A stretch of 64,000 bases of DNA, from assembly GCA_946894095.1 (NCBI GenBank), contig OX335645.2:16639001-16703000 (forward strand), written 5' to 3'. The DNA comes from Incurvaria masculella. Its lineage: Eukaryota; Arthropoda; Insecta; Lepidoptera; Incurvariidae. Positions 21,641 through 31,880 of the stretch are shown one piece after another (within the stretch, counting starts at the first letter, position 1; each line of letters opens with the position of its first letter). The position numbers were made by a program, and so were the translations under genes. The notes below the pieces were generated by a model, which made no database searches, was not told the DNA's origin, and saw only the letters and a list, made by a program, of their open reading frames with translations.

Positions 21641-22411
21641 GAATGGTCGCGGGGGACAGAAACTTCGCCGATCGGTTCGAGGCGAGAAATTTCGTAAAAG
21701 CAAATGAGATATTTCCGTCGTAGCGACCTCCGGAAATTTGCTTAGGTAATCGCCGATCAATTATCTGACAAAAGAAAGTCGAGGCTTGCAACGGAAGCGG
21801 CGGCAGGGCGGCGGCGGCGGGGGAGGCGCGGGGAGGGGGGGGGGCGCCGGATGCGCGAGGAAATAGCTTCCAAGGTGCGCTCCATCATCGTTTCGACGGC
21901 TGACACTTTTGCGAAACGCGCCGCTCAAATATCTATCCCGATAATGCACTAGGAAATAAAATCGAGATCGCGCAATCCCAAGATTCTAGATACACGAAAA
22001 GAGATTTATGAACGAGCCCTCGGAGGTACTCGCGGTCCAGGGGCTGCACTGTCAGATCAAAGATAAAAACAACGATGAAGCCCATAAATTGGAAACCCTC
22101 ACCTCGACAGCGAATAAATCACCAGTTTTTAAACGATCAATTACCGAACTAAGCGCGGGGAGATTGTCGGACAGCGGGCGTCTCCAATACTCACGACACA
22201 TCTCGGACATAAGTCGATATCGAGCCGAAGAATAACGACTCCGAGGCCGCGGATTAATGTTATCTGCGCGATCCGAGCGCCCCGCCCCGTCCCCCGTCCC
22301 GTCCCCCGCCCCGTCGAGGCGCACGAAACTCGAATCTAACCATTAGCCGTAAATTGTACGCCGAATTTTGCAAGCGGGAGACTGCACTACCACTTGAGGC
22401 TGATATAGCGT
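21641..22411. other. CpG-rich unique sequence next to the minisatellite
   Basis: Includes a GCGGCGGCGG/GGGGG tract at 21798-21850 and a CCCCGTCCCC tract at 22278-22315, with many CpG dinucleotides between. The DNA looks unique and could be a promoter or 5' region, but no exon with a splice-site pair stands out. Confidence 0.3.
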
Positions 22412-22734
22412 AAAAACCGGCCAAGTGCGAGTTGGACTCGCACACAAAGGTTTCCGTACCATCATACAAGATTTAAAACCCAAAACAATTACGTTTTTTG
22501 TATGGGGCCCCCCTTTATATTTTATTATTTTTTTATTTCACCTATTTGTTGTTATAGCGGCAGCATAAATACACACTCTGTGAACATTTCAGCTGCCTAC
22601 CTATTACGGTTTATGAGATACAGCCCTGTGACAGAATGACGGACGGCCGGAGGGACAGACGGATGGACGGACGGACATAGGAGGGTTAGCAATAGGGTTT
22701 CCGTTTTCACCCTTTGGGTACGGAGCCCTAAAAA
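22412..22734 (+). mobile_element. CCGGCCAAGTGCGAG-family element, copy 4
   Basis: Head AAAAACCGGCCAAGTGCGAG with palindrome (one mismatch), TTTCCGTACC, ACACTCTGTGAACATTTCAG, an expanded GACGG microsatellite (22636-22677) and the tail GGGTACGGAGCCCTAAAAA. It is longer than its relatives because of the microsatellite. Confidence 0.8.
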
Positions 22735-23814
22735 GCGATTTGATACATCATGCACTAATCGTTTTGAATACGTGCATCCACAATTTGAGGCGAAGTTCGG
22801 GCCGCATGTCTCAATTATCTTGGTTTTGAGTAGTAAATTGTGATATGGGTTATAAAATCTTGATAAATCCTCGTCACATTATCTTTGAATTATTCATTTT
22901 AAGATCCCGGTAGTTCAATCTTTATCACACGTTAATAGCTCCTCAATTTCGTTAATCCATCACCAGTTCATCAGGTACCTAATCAATCTCAAGGTTTTCA
23001 CCAGCGCCCATTTGACCAAAATAGTTATTAATTGTAACCACATCTTCTGCTCAACCCTAATCACTATCGCATCCCATTACTGATCCTTATAAGGCGTATC
23101 GCAAAACGAACCAAAAATAAACCTCATAAACTCGTGAATTAGTTCCCAGGCGATATTTTTAAACAGATCCTGCGGATGAGCTGTGCGACCGGTTCACAGC
23201 GGAGGCAGCGGCGGCGGCAGCTCGGTACAGTGACACGGTAAGCCCTACGCCTGCCGACTGTTAAGTGCATACGAAACGGTCGGAGGCACGAGGGAAATTG
23301 GTGAATGGTTAATTTAAAGACAGTGGTAATTATGATAGTTTTCATTTTCCCTGTTGTTCAACGTATTAATAAATTATATTTACCGGCAAGCAGCGTTAAA
23401 AAGTTTTTCTCTCGAAATGCCGTGGAGGTAGAAAATAATAACTTTACACTATTCAATATCAATTAAAATAATTCAGATAAACGTAATAGAGATAATTATT
23501 TTTTGCAAGTACAAAATCTATAGGACAGGAAACTACACAGTACACTGACGTTTATTATGAACAATGCGGTATTTGGAATCACATTTTCATATATTATTGT
23601 ATTTGGAATAGCTGTAGTTGACAATATAATCAACGAACATTCCGCAGTCAAATATTTTTTATGTTTAAGAAATTCATTTTTTTTACTATACGTTTCGCTT
23701 AAAAAACGTACTTTTATTAACTACCGACAAGTTCTCCAGTAATAAACCAAATACAAATACATGTTAATAAAAAGAAGTAAGGGTTAACCGCTGATCCGAA
23801 GGCATTTTATTACC
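22735..23814. other. unassigned sequence
   Basis: No gene or repeat recognised. Short G+C patch at 23190-23250 with GGCGGCGG. Confidence 0.3.
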
Positions 23815-23885
23815 TTCACAAAAGTTCAAAAGCCCATATACGTCGTCGGGCTTCTCTGAGGGCTTGGCGTACGCCATATGCATGG
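23815..23885 (+). repeat. LINE 3'-end scrap
   Basis: Contains AAAGTTCAAAAGCCCATA and CGTCGTCGGGC, phrases also found in the LINE tails at 27720-27760 and 47400-47440, and inverted at 31010-31035. Truncated. Confidence 0.45.
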
Positions 23886-23905
23886 CTTAATATAATTAAA
23901 AAATG

Positions 23906-24380
23906 ATAGTTTAAAAAAACTAAAAAAACACGCTTTTATAGCTAACCGAACCAAAAAATATAAAATAATTTTTAATTTTAAAGAGTTTATATCACAGTAG
24001 TAGAAGATCGAACAATCAATCAGAATTTATCACCTCAAAATAAAATTATAATAAAGTTCAAGTTATTAACAAAATAATTCAATTCAGCGGAAAAAGCGTG
24101 GGGTGCTTGATAAAGTAAATGTAACAATCATTCTATTGGCAACTATCTATGAGAGGAGAGTTATGAAAAGTAGTAAAATGCACCCCACGCTTTTTCCGCT
24201 GAATTGAATTATTTTGTTAGTAACTTAAACTTTATTATAATTTTATTTTGAGGTGATAAATTCTGATTGATTGTTCGATCTTCTACTACTGTGATATAAA
24301 CTCTTTAAAATTAAAAATTATTTTATATTTTTTGGTTCGGTTAGCTATAAAAGCGTGTTTTTTTAGTTTTTTTAAACTAT
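23906..24380. mobile_element. 475-bp foldback: 201-bp arms, 73-bp loop
   Basis: The left arm 23906-24106 and right arm 24180-24380 are equal in length and almost perfect reverse complements. I see two mismatches, both near the loop-proximal AAGTTCAAGTTATTAAC stretch. The loop is 24107-24179. Arms begin ATAGTTTAAAAAAAC at the outer end and finish AAAAAGCGTGGGGTGC at the loop. There is no open frame. High arm identity implies recent origin or ongoing arm correction. A transcript through it would form a long double-stranded RNA (inference). Confidence 0.9.
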
Positions 24381-24428
24381 TATTTATTTTTCATTTTTTA
24401 GGTTGATTGATCAATTAGTTATTATTAC

Positions 24429-25064
24429 TACAGAGGATCTATAGAATAATGTATTAATCCTGGCGGTCCTAATAAGGATAATGGGAAACTGTTATGAAAT
24501 TATTGCATTGTCATCGGTCCTTGATACGTATGCAAAGTTTCAAATTAAAGACTTCTGGAAACTGGTGAAAATTAATCTCAAAGATTCCATTACATTCATA
24601 GATGTATACAACCCAAGCTTATATAAAAGCGTGTTTTTAATAACTAGCTCTGTCTCTTTTACTCCACTACAGAGGATCTAAAAAAGAATTTATTAATCCT
24701 GGCGGTCCTAATAAGGATAATGGGATACTGTTATGAAATTATTGCATTGTCATCGGTCCTTGATACGTATGCAAAGTTTCAAATTAATCAAACTTCTGGA
24801 AAATGGTGAAAATTAATCTTAAAGATTCCATTACATACATAGTTACATACAACCCAAGCTAATAATAAAAAAAAAATTATCCTGGCGGTCCTAATAAGGA
24901 TAATGGGAAACTGTTATGAAAAATATTGCATTGTCATCGGTCCTTGATACGTATGCAAAGTTTCAAATTAATCAGACTTCTGGAAACTGGTGAAAATTAA
25001 GTTCAAAGATTCCGTTACATAGATACATACATAGATACCACCCAAGCTAATAAAAGCGTGTTAA
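24429..25064 (+). repeat. three tandem units of a dispersed repeat tail
   Basis: The phrase CCTGGCGGTCCTAATAAGGA occurs at 24459, 24698 and 24881. Each unit continues with ATTGCATTGTCATCGGTCC, TTGATACGTATGCAAAGTTT, an ACATACATA-type tract and CAACCCAAGCTAATAAAAGC or a close variant. Units 1 and 2 also share CTACAGAGGATCTA. The AATAAAAGCGTGTT ending is one I recognise from many lepidopteran dispersed repeats. The adjacent foldback arm contains the related phrase TATAAAAGCGTGTTTTTTTA. Confidence 0.8.
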
Positions 25065-25140
25065 AAAGGCAAACATCGGTCACCAAGTCTTGCCAAAACT
25101 TAGCGATATAACTTTAGTATCGTATTTACCTACAAAATAT

Positions 25141-25260
25141 GAAATGAAATGAAAAAAATACTTTATTTGCAGCCATACGGTACAAAAAGGCGGAAATTAA
25201 TGCCATAAGGCATTCTCTACCATTCAACCTTAGAGATGTAGGAGAGGTGAAGTGAGGCGG
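25141..25260 (+). repeat. dispersed repeat fragment with AATGCCATAAGGCATT hairpin
   Basis: ATGAAATGAAAAAAATACTT, then TTGCAGCC, GGCGGAAATTAATGCCATAA and GGCATTCTCTACCATTCAAC. I recall this as a common 3'-end phrase of moth interspersed repeats. Single copy in this window. Confidence 0.4.
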
Positions 25261-25754
25261 GCAAACGACTATGATATTGAATATTTCCACTAAAACTTCT
25301 TCAAATCAAGTCCACATCATTTCAAAATGTACCATACCAGCAAAGATTGAAATGGACTGTTTCACTTACCTTTAAACGTCTCTCTATCTAAATGTCGAGA
25401 AAATCAGCTTCACTGGAGCCAGATTAGAGGGTGTAAGATTAGCAGCCGCAGATGTTCGCGGGTAATCCGAGCTGGTTGTCTCACTTCGTCAAGCCTACCG
25501 TACCATGCCTAGGGCATCATTCAATCGGAAACACCAACAACCTATAAACATACACGTTCTCTGATATCAAAAGCAGAATATACTATGGTATTACGATTAC
25601 CATATCACACACTTTTTCTTAATAAGCCTATAATTGACGTATTTTTGTCAATTAAATTTAAGTGAAACTTTTTTGTATTGTTGGCAGATTAGACCTTTAT
25701 TTACAAGTAGTAGTAGTAAAAATACAGTAAAATTAAAGTATTTTGAATTTGTGA

Positions 25755-25852
25755 AATAGGGGATGAAAGTTTGTATGGGGAACTTTTATAATATCCAGGA
25801 AATCATCCAGCACGACATCAGTCCAAAAACGACATTGACTCGAGCTAGTATT
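25755..25852 (+). repeat. dispersed repeat with GAAAGTTTGTATGGGGAACT, copy 1
   Basis: Shares with the inverted copy at 51480-51582 the phrases GAAAGTTTGTATGGGGAACT, GATATCCAGGAAAT-like and GACATCAGTCCAAA. No coding. Confidence 0.65.
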
Positions 25853-26204
25853 TCACATATCAAATGTTGAATGCCAGAACGAATGTCAGAGATTGCTTAC
25901 CAAATAAATATTTTTGTTTACTTAATTTTTCATTTCATTAATGCTTTTTCAATAAGTCGGAAAAATGCAAAATGTAGAATTTCTTTCTCCACGAAGTTTA
26001 CCTGTATCATGTCAATAACTTTATTGGTTTGTCGATTTTACCTTACTACCTTTTCAATGTTTGTACCTTCATAACTTAGTTTTTTTATGCAAATAACTAT
26101 TTAAAGTCGTTACCATCCTGATTTGGGACGTACATGTTTTGGCAACATTAATTCAAGCCTTTAATATAAAATCCGGTTTTCTATAATATATTTAAAATGA
26201 GGTG

Positions 26205-26400
26205 ATCTAAGCAAATGTCAAGTGAATGGAATCAGTCTGACACACATTTATGCCACATGGAATACGTACATATGCCAGAGGTCATGGTTTCAATCCTGGC
26301 ACCGTTCATGCACCACTTTTTTCTCTTTCTGAGTTGGATTAGTGAAGTTTCCGTACTGTTATTCTGGACTATGGGCACAGAATAATATATGGATGAGGTA
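26205..26400 (+). mobile_element. probable tRNA-derived SINE
   Basis: AGAGGTCATGGTTTCAATCC resembles a tRNA B-box. It is preceded about 60 bp upstream by GTCAAGTGAATGG, a weak A-box-like stretch, and followed by TTTTTTCTCTTTCTGAGTT, similar to moth SINE bodies. No tRNA cloverleaf can be drawn. Confidence 0.4.
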
Positions 26401-26493
26401 TTATGCAATCTGTCGTATTATTCCCGTTAGCTACTTAATTCACTTTCCGGAGATTGTGCACTCCAGCCTAAGAGTATTAAACATAAGCCTCAC

Positions 26494-26715
26494 CTTTCTA
26501 TTCTGCAAGGGCTGATGCGGCGGCAGCCGCGGCGGCGCGAGCAGCCGCAGCGCCGCGTGCGGCGGCGGGTGCTGCTGGTGCTGCTGGTGCTGCTGGTGCG
26601 GCAGCGCGGCCAGCAGCGGCGGCACCAGCGGCATCACGCCGCCCATCGGCAGCGCCACCGCGAACTTCTGCAGCGGCACGCCCCACGGCACGAACCAGCC
26701 GCCGCCCTGGTGCAT
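26494..26715 (-). CDS. candidate first coding exon of an unidentified host gene
   Basis: On the minus strand a 74-codon frame starts at the ATG of MHQGGGWFVPWGVPLQKF and ends ...PHQPLQNRK, where AAG|GTGAGG at 26494/26493 is a strong splice donor in phase 0. The product so far has a Trp/Pro-rich hydrophobic start (residues 1-38), a HQQ repeat (about 40-49) and a Pro/Leu/Arg-rich end. Such composition is typical of N-terminal regions of insect developmental regulators, but I do not recognise the protein. The frame is also open upstream of the ATG (Gly/Ala-rich) for some 50 codons, so an internal exon cannot be excluded. A TATATAAAA motif lies about 145 bp upstream. No matching downstream exon was found to the left. 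It would lie beyond a long intron or outside the window. Confidence 0.45.
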
Positions 26716-26857
26716 GGCGCCGGGCGCCGGCGCCGCGCCGCCGCCCCCCCCGTACCACCCGAACACGGTGCCGGCTCGCCGCCCGCCGCCCGCTACATCG
26801 ACCCCCCACCCCGCCCCGCCGGCCGCGACCGCCGCACCGCCGGAATTTATAATGAAA

Positions 26858-26866
26858 TTTTATATA
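26858..26866 (-). promoter_or_regulatory. TATA-like motif upstream of the candidate exon
   Basis: Minus-strand TATATAAAA in a CpG-rich setting, about 145 bp before the proposed ATG at 26715. The motif is palindromic enough to serve either strand. Confidence 0.3.
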
Positions 26867-27224
26867 AAACGCGCCGTGAATTTTCGGGGCGCCCTCAGTG
26901 ACGCGCGCGCGACCCTGACGTCGGACGCGGGGCGGGGCTGCCGGGGAGGTTCACTCGCATTCCGAGGTGACTCCGGTGAATACCTGCGAACAAGGATAAA
27001 CACTTCGTTATAGGCGATTCCAAATTATAGGCTCACTTAACAGGAGTGTAAGGATATTAACTACATCGCTTGCTATCTTCAAACGAACAGGTATCCCTGA
27101 ATTTAGTGACTCTTCAACTCCGAAGGGATGTAGGGTCTCTCGCTGTATTATATCATCTTAGCATGCAAAATGATCTTTAAAGCTGCATAAAGGCAGCGTC
27201 AACTTTCTACTACCAAACAACGCG

Positions 27225-27765
27225 GAATAGGCAGGGAATGTACCCAATTACTGTCGACACTCCCAAAATAAGAGCCCACTCATCCTATAGATATTTTATC
27301 TATAGGGTCGGTAAACTTTGAAATCGACTCCCTGCCGAAGTTTTTACCTCAAAGTACAACCTGGGGTCCTAAAAAAAACCGGTCAAGTGCGAGTCGGACT
27401 CACACATGAAGGGTTCCGTACCATCGCACAAGATTTACAAAAACACAATACGTTTTTTGTATGGGGCCCCTCTTTAATTATTATTATTTTATAATGTTAC
27501 CTATTTGTTGTTATAGCGGCAAAATAAATACACACTCTGTGAAAATGTCAGCTTTCTACCTGTTACGGTTCATGAGATACAGCCCTTTGACAGACGGACG
27601 GACGGACGGACGGACAGCGGAGGCTTAGTAATTGGGTTCCGTTTTCACCCTTTGGGTACGGAACCCTAAAAATGGTGTGAAGAAGCTTTTGGGGCCGGCA
27701 TGGTTTTCGCAGGGCCTGTGAAAGTTCAAAAGCCCATGAGCGTCGTTAGGCGGCTTTTTTGAAAG
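27225..27765 (+). pseudogene. LINE 3' end split by an inserted element
   Basis: The first part (27225-27370) reads in one frame DTPKIRAHSSYRYFIYRVGKL, stop, NRLPAEVF and SKYNLGS, the C-terminal region of a non-LTR reverse transcriptase ORF with one nonsense codon at the usual Trp. The second part (27673-27765) continues with TGGTGTGAAGAAGC and AAAGTTCAAAAGCCCATG, which follow directly in the uninterrupted relative at 47335-47440. The two parts were one element before the insertion at 27371-27672. Confidence 0.7.
27371..27672 (+). mobile_element. CCGGCCAAGTGCGAG-family element, copy 5 (inserted in a LINE tail)
   Basis: Head AAACCGGTCAAGTGCGAGTC, palindrome with one change, GAAGGGTTCCGTACC, ACACTCTGTGAAAATGTCAG, a five-unit GACG tract at 27595-27616 and the tail GGGTACGGAACCCTAAAAA. 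It is younger than the LINE fragment that it interrupts. Confidence 0.85.
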
Positions 27766-28899
27766 GTGGAAAAAAGAGAAAAAAAAAGCTACGTTGGTAC
27801 ATAAAATACCGATTGATTTGACAACAGATAATTGGTATCCGAAGAACTCAAAATTTGTGCCGAAACCATTTCTCGATCACTCAATGTCCACTAAAGATAT
27901 AAATCAGCAAAACGCAAATGTGCCCGCGGTGGAGATCGGATCTTGGCTCAAAATCTGGAAATAGATCAAAGAGTTGCCCAGCCGCGTCCCTCCCCGCGCC
28001 TCAGCCGCGCCGCCGAGCCGTCACGTGGGACATGTCGTTACCTCCGGCCAAAATAAACATTGTCAATATATTGAAACATATGTCCGGAATCGACTGTCAG
28101 ACAGTTGCCAGGTCGCCTGTCGGTAGTCATACGTCACGGCCTCGTATCCCTTTCCAGTATCTGAGTCACGCTGCCGTCACGTCCGAGATACGAGTCGAGG
28201 AACCTAGGTGGAGTAAGTTAGGTTAGGTAGGGTCGGATGTAATTTAGAAATGCATTGAAGAAAAACAAACCACTGGTAACGTTTGGTGGATTCGTGTTCG
28301 GAATGCATTGCAGGTTTTTTCACATATTTCTCTAATTACATTTTGTGATTTTATGTTGTGGCCTCGGTGGAAAATAACATTCTAAGGTCATCAAGACTAC
28401 GGCTCATGCATTCGGATTTAATTTTTAGGAGTTGCATAAATCGATTTAATAAATATCTAAAATACCATTCATCGATTCATATTTTATCGGTCAAGACTGT
28501 GCATTCAATCGAAGACAAGAGTATTTCAATAAAGTAGTTAAGGTACACTTCAAACTGTGTACCGACAGGTGATTTTCCGTAGTGTTCATTCATATCGGCT
28601 ACGGTCGCACAGCGTAGATGTGCGCACGCACACACGTCAATTTGTTATTTAATAAATGTATGCTATTTCGGTGTCTTTTTTTAATAATAAAAGACGGATC
28701 CATCCTGGATCTTAATCTTGAGGTAGGATTAAGAATAGAATTATCTCATTTCATATGGAAGCGGTATTCTTAAAAAACGGAGATGCTTTTTCACTGTTGT
28801 CACACAGTCCCGTCGACAGCCCCCCATCCTTTGTTCCTCTTCGACGAATCCTCATTGAATATGTAGCATCTAGAAGCAGGGCGTATTAGGAATTCGTCG
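27766..28899. other. unassigned sequence
   Basis: The plus frame 27918-28226 is open for 102 codons, Ser/Arg/Pro-rich, and a GTAAGT donor-like hexamer lies at 28212. No known domain or acceptor supports it as an exon. The rest shows nothing recognisable. Confidence 0.25.
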
Positions 28900-30800
28900 C
28901 GCTACACGGAAAACATTTTTTATCTACCGCCGCCGACGGAGCCTCCCCTCGGCCCCCGCCCCGCCGCCTCCGCCGCCGCCGTGTCGCGCCGTGCACCAGT
29001 TCGAGGCGGAGGAATTCGGTTACAGGGCCAAATGGAAATTTTCTGTTTGAATAATGTCAGCCGAGCCCCGCCGTGGCATATTTGGAAACAATACTACGGG
29101 GAAGTAAATTAGGTCCCGGATCTCTCCGAATATTTTTTTGCGTTAGTTTCCCGGGAGCCTAATTCCGTAAGCATCGCTTTCCCGCTTCGCTTCCTTCCCT
29201 CTTGGCGGCCGGAATTTTACGGAGCCATCGAATCGTAGTGTTATCGTAGCCTCGGAAGCGACGCAGCTGAGCACACCGAGGGTGCGGAGAGCGATCGCTT
29301 CGTATCTCGCGAGACGTTGCAGGTTCCCCGCGAAATATCCCCGTCCGAGCGCAACTGATACCGCTAATGTTTACCTTATCCGAAAATTAATTCCATCATC
29401 CCGGTCCGAGCCGCTGGAGCGCCAAATTGGGTGCGTAGGGTGAAACTATTCGAGTCCCTGGGCCACTATGAATAAAGTGCTTTCGTTATAATCGAAAGGG
29501 CGCGGCGGTATGGGTGAGGCTTTGGTCCGCGCGCGGCGGTTGCGGCGGCGGTGGCTGCGGCGGTGGCTGCGGACGCTGGAGCCCTTTCAACCGTCGCCGA
29601 TTTAAATACACCCCAATAATGCGAGCGGGCCACGGAATTCGGGAGAGGCCACGTTCCGTATTGTCCGGCGGTGACGCGCCTGCGGAGAGCCATTGTGAGG
29701 TAAATCAGTTAAATGTGGCCATTGTTCGCGGGGCCAGGATCGCCTCTCGTTATTGTCAATATCTGGGCTCGACCGCGCTCGTAAACATTGTCGGGTTCCA
29801 AGCCACCGCCCTATGACGACTGTAGCTTTACAATTGGGAGTTTTATCTATTCCACTTATCAATAGGTCATTATCGTATGCAAGCTATGTATGTTTGGATA
29901 ATGTATTGCATCGTACTGTATTGCATTTATTGGTTCTCAGGTAGGTGTGCAACACTCGGACAATTCAAATGATTATATTATAATGTGATATTTCATTAAA
30001 TTAACTATTATGTTTCTAGAACAATGTAGCTCTCTTTGAGCGTGCGAAGAAGGTGACAAAGAAACTCCGCCGGAAAATGTGTAAACCTAATACTTAAATA
30101 AATATATTGCAATAAAGCTCATGACATTTATTATATACTCTATGTTTGAGAGCAAAAATGTTGTTTTTAAAGTTCAAATAAAAAAATACCCAAATCGATT
30201 TTTAAACTATAGTAAAATAAAAATACAATACATTATAAAGAATTTATTTATGTTGTCAAAGATACAGGTAATCTTTATTTAGATTTGTCACACTTTCATT
30301 ACTGACCAATAAGTATTTCTACCCCGTTAATAAACCCAAATCATCCTCGAATAGTTATAAAATGTTTTGACGTTTGCGTTGACATCCAATTTCGAATTCC
30401 TCTAGAAAGGTGTTCACAGGGTACAATTATTGGCTGTATATAACAGTATCGTGAATATCAAACAGTATTAAAAAAAAAACAATTAGTGCTCTAAAAAACT
30501 TGCTTTTACCTTGTAGCGGCGAAACGTTTCGTGAAAAGCTTGAAGACTTTCGACCAAGGCTTTCGCAGAGAGCTCGCAAATAATTAGAAATGTTCACGGC
30601 AACCGCGAAGCAAAGGGCACGGCGGCGGCGCGGCGAGGGAGGCGGCTGCGCGGAGGCGGCGCGGCGGTGGCGACGCGGCCCAGCCGAGGTTAGGTTGAGG
30701 GCGGTCAAACTCCATCGCCTTTATTGTTATTTGCTGCGTAATAAGCCATCTCTCATCAATGAGCTTGATTACCCCGACTTGGTTTTGTTGCAATTTTAAT
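28900..30800. other. G+C-rich, apparently unique block
   Basis: CpG-rich patches at 28925-29010 (CCGCC runs), 29500-29585 (GGCGGCGG runs) and 30595-30690 (GCGGCGGCGCGG) lie in DNA with none of the window's repeat families. On the minus strand the third patch is followed by CTACAAG|GTAAAA, a good splice donor (GT at 30509-30508). The frame from the nearest ATG (30713) stops before it, so at most a 5' untranslated exon is suggested. Promoter or conserved regulatory DNA is the likeliest reading, by inference only. Confidence 0.3.
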
Positions 30801-30943
30801 GGGAATTCACTCTGAGTATATTGATTTGGCTCACGCGATTACGTCGTGGTGGATTTTATTCTTTATAATGAACGATTAACTTGCGAGTTTTAAAGATATT
30901 TCACACGGGATAAGGTTGGATTTTTAAACGATTTTATTATTAG

Positions 30944-30975
30944 TGCATTCGTATATGTAGACATATACGAATGCA
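30944..30975. repeat. near-perfect 32-bp palindrome
   Basis: Arms TGCATTCGTATATGT and the exact inverse flank a 2-base centre (AG). Confidence 0.85.
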
Positions 30976-30989
30976 CGACATAAGGCGTC

Positions 30990-31210
30990 TCAAGATAGGT
31001 ACCCAACGAGGCCTATGGGCGTTCGAACTTTGGAATTGCGAAAAGCATGCCGGTCAGGTGCTTCTTCACACGGCGTGAAGAAGGCCTCCAAGTTGTACTT
31101 TGGGACAAATACCTCAGTATTTAATCAAGGGCTTTCCAATTTACCAACCCTACTGAAAAAGAATTTACATTATTGGTTCTAATTCGAGGAATGTAGACAG
31201 TCAATGGGTG
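30990..31210 (-). pseudogene. LINE 3' end, frameshifted
   Basis: Minus strand: VYIPRIRTNNVNSFSVGLVNW, a stop and frameshift, then EVFVPKYNLEAFF and a tail corresponding to the AAAGTTCGAACGCCCAT phrase. It matches the LINE ends at 27225-27765 and 31615-31720 in the same order. The IRTN phrase is also seen at 5641-5702. Confidence 0.6.
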
Positions 31211-31614
31211 CACTCCCTGCTGGTACCGCGTTGAGCAATCGTAGAAAGGCGGCGAAGGGATGGCATTATGCAACTCCGAAGAGAATTATCCATGGTACAA
31301 ACGATTAAACACAGGAAGGTAGGGTTTACCATCCCTTCGGAGTTGGAGGTACTCTATATTCTGGGATCCTCGGGACGTCAATGACGGTACGGCGCTGTAT
31401 CTAGTCCAAGAAGCTAAGCAGATAAGTACTTAGCTAAGCCGTCACAAATGCAAACAATACTCCACGCAAGACCAGCACCGCCTTGCCGAGCAGCAGGTTA
31501 TGGTCCGGCGTAAAAAAACCGACGCACTTGTTGATGACTTGACAATATTAGAGATTCCTGGGGGCCATTTATGGCAGGATTCCTCCGTCCCCTTTCTACC
31601 TTCGCTCAACGCGA

Positions 31615-31720
31615 AACAGGGAGAGGCACAAATTCACAGTCGACATCCCAAAAATAAGAACCCACCGATCCTCTAGATCCTTTATCTATAGGGTCGGTGA
31701 ACTATGGAATGAACGCCTAG
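31615..31720 (+). pseudogene. LINE ORF fragment
   Basis: Reads KFTVDIPKIRTHRSSRSF followed by IYRVGELWNERL without a stop, the most intact copy here of the LINE C-terminal motif (R-V-x-x-L-W-N). The match ends abruptly at the inverted repeat at 31714. Confidence 0.65.
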
Positions 31721-31752
31721 TTATTAGTAATACATTTACTAATAACTAGGCG
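31714..31752. repeat. 17-bp inverted repeat with 5-base loop
   Basis: Arms CGCCTAGTTATTAGTAA and its exact inverse flank TACAT. It sits exactly where the LINE reading frame ends. Confidence 0.85.
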
Positions 31753-31763
31753 GTATTAAGGGT

Positions 31764-31874
31764 GGAGTGCACAATCTTTGGTAAGTATAAAATGAATGGT
31801 TATTATTGTCTCTACTTTCTTCTTCAGGACAAGAACGGATTTGAAAATTATTACTAACCAGAGATTGTGCACTC
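31764..31874. mobile_element. short MITE (about 111 bp)
   Basis: Ends GGAGTGCACAATCTTTGGT and ACCAGAGATTGTGCACTCT are inverse with two mismatches. A lone related end, GGAGATTGTGCACTCC, occurs at 26450-26465. Confidence 0.55.
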
Positions 31875-31880
31875 TAACCT

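Noticed and set aside
21167..21791. Long open frames on both strands over the minisatellite (up to 204 codons)
   Set aside because: The 26-bp unit contains no stop in these frames, so length follows from the repeat. Peptides are pure unit translations.
26498..26901. Arg/Ala-rich open frames overlapping the candidate exon
   Set aside because: They are shadows in G+C-rich DNA without start context or donor. The minus frame ending AAG|GTGAGG is the better candidate.
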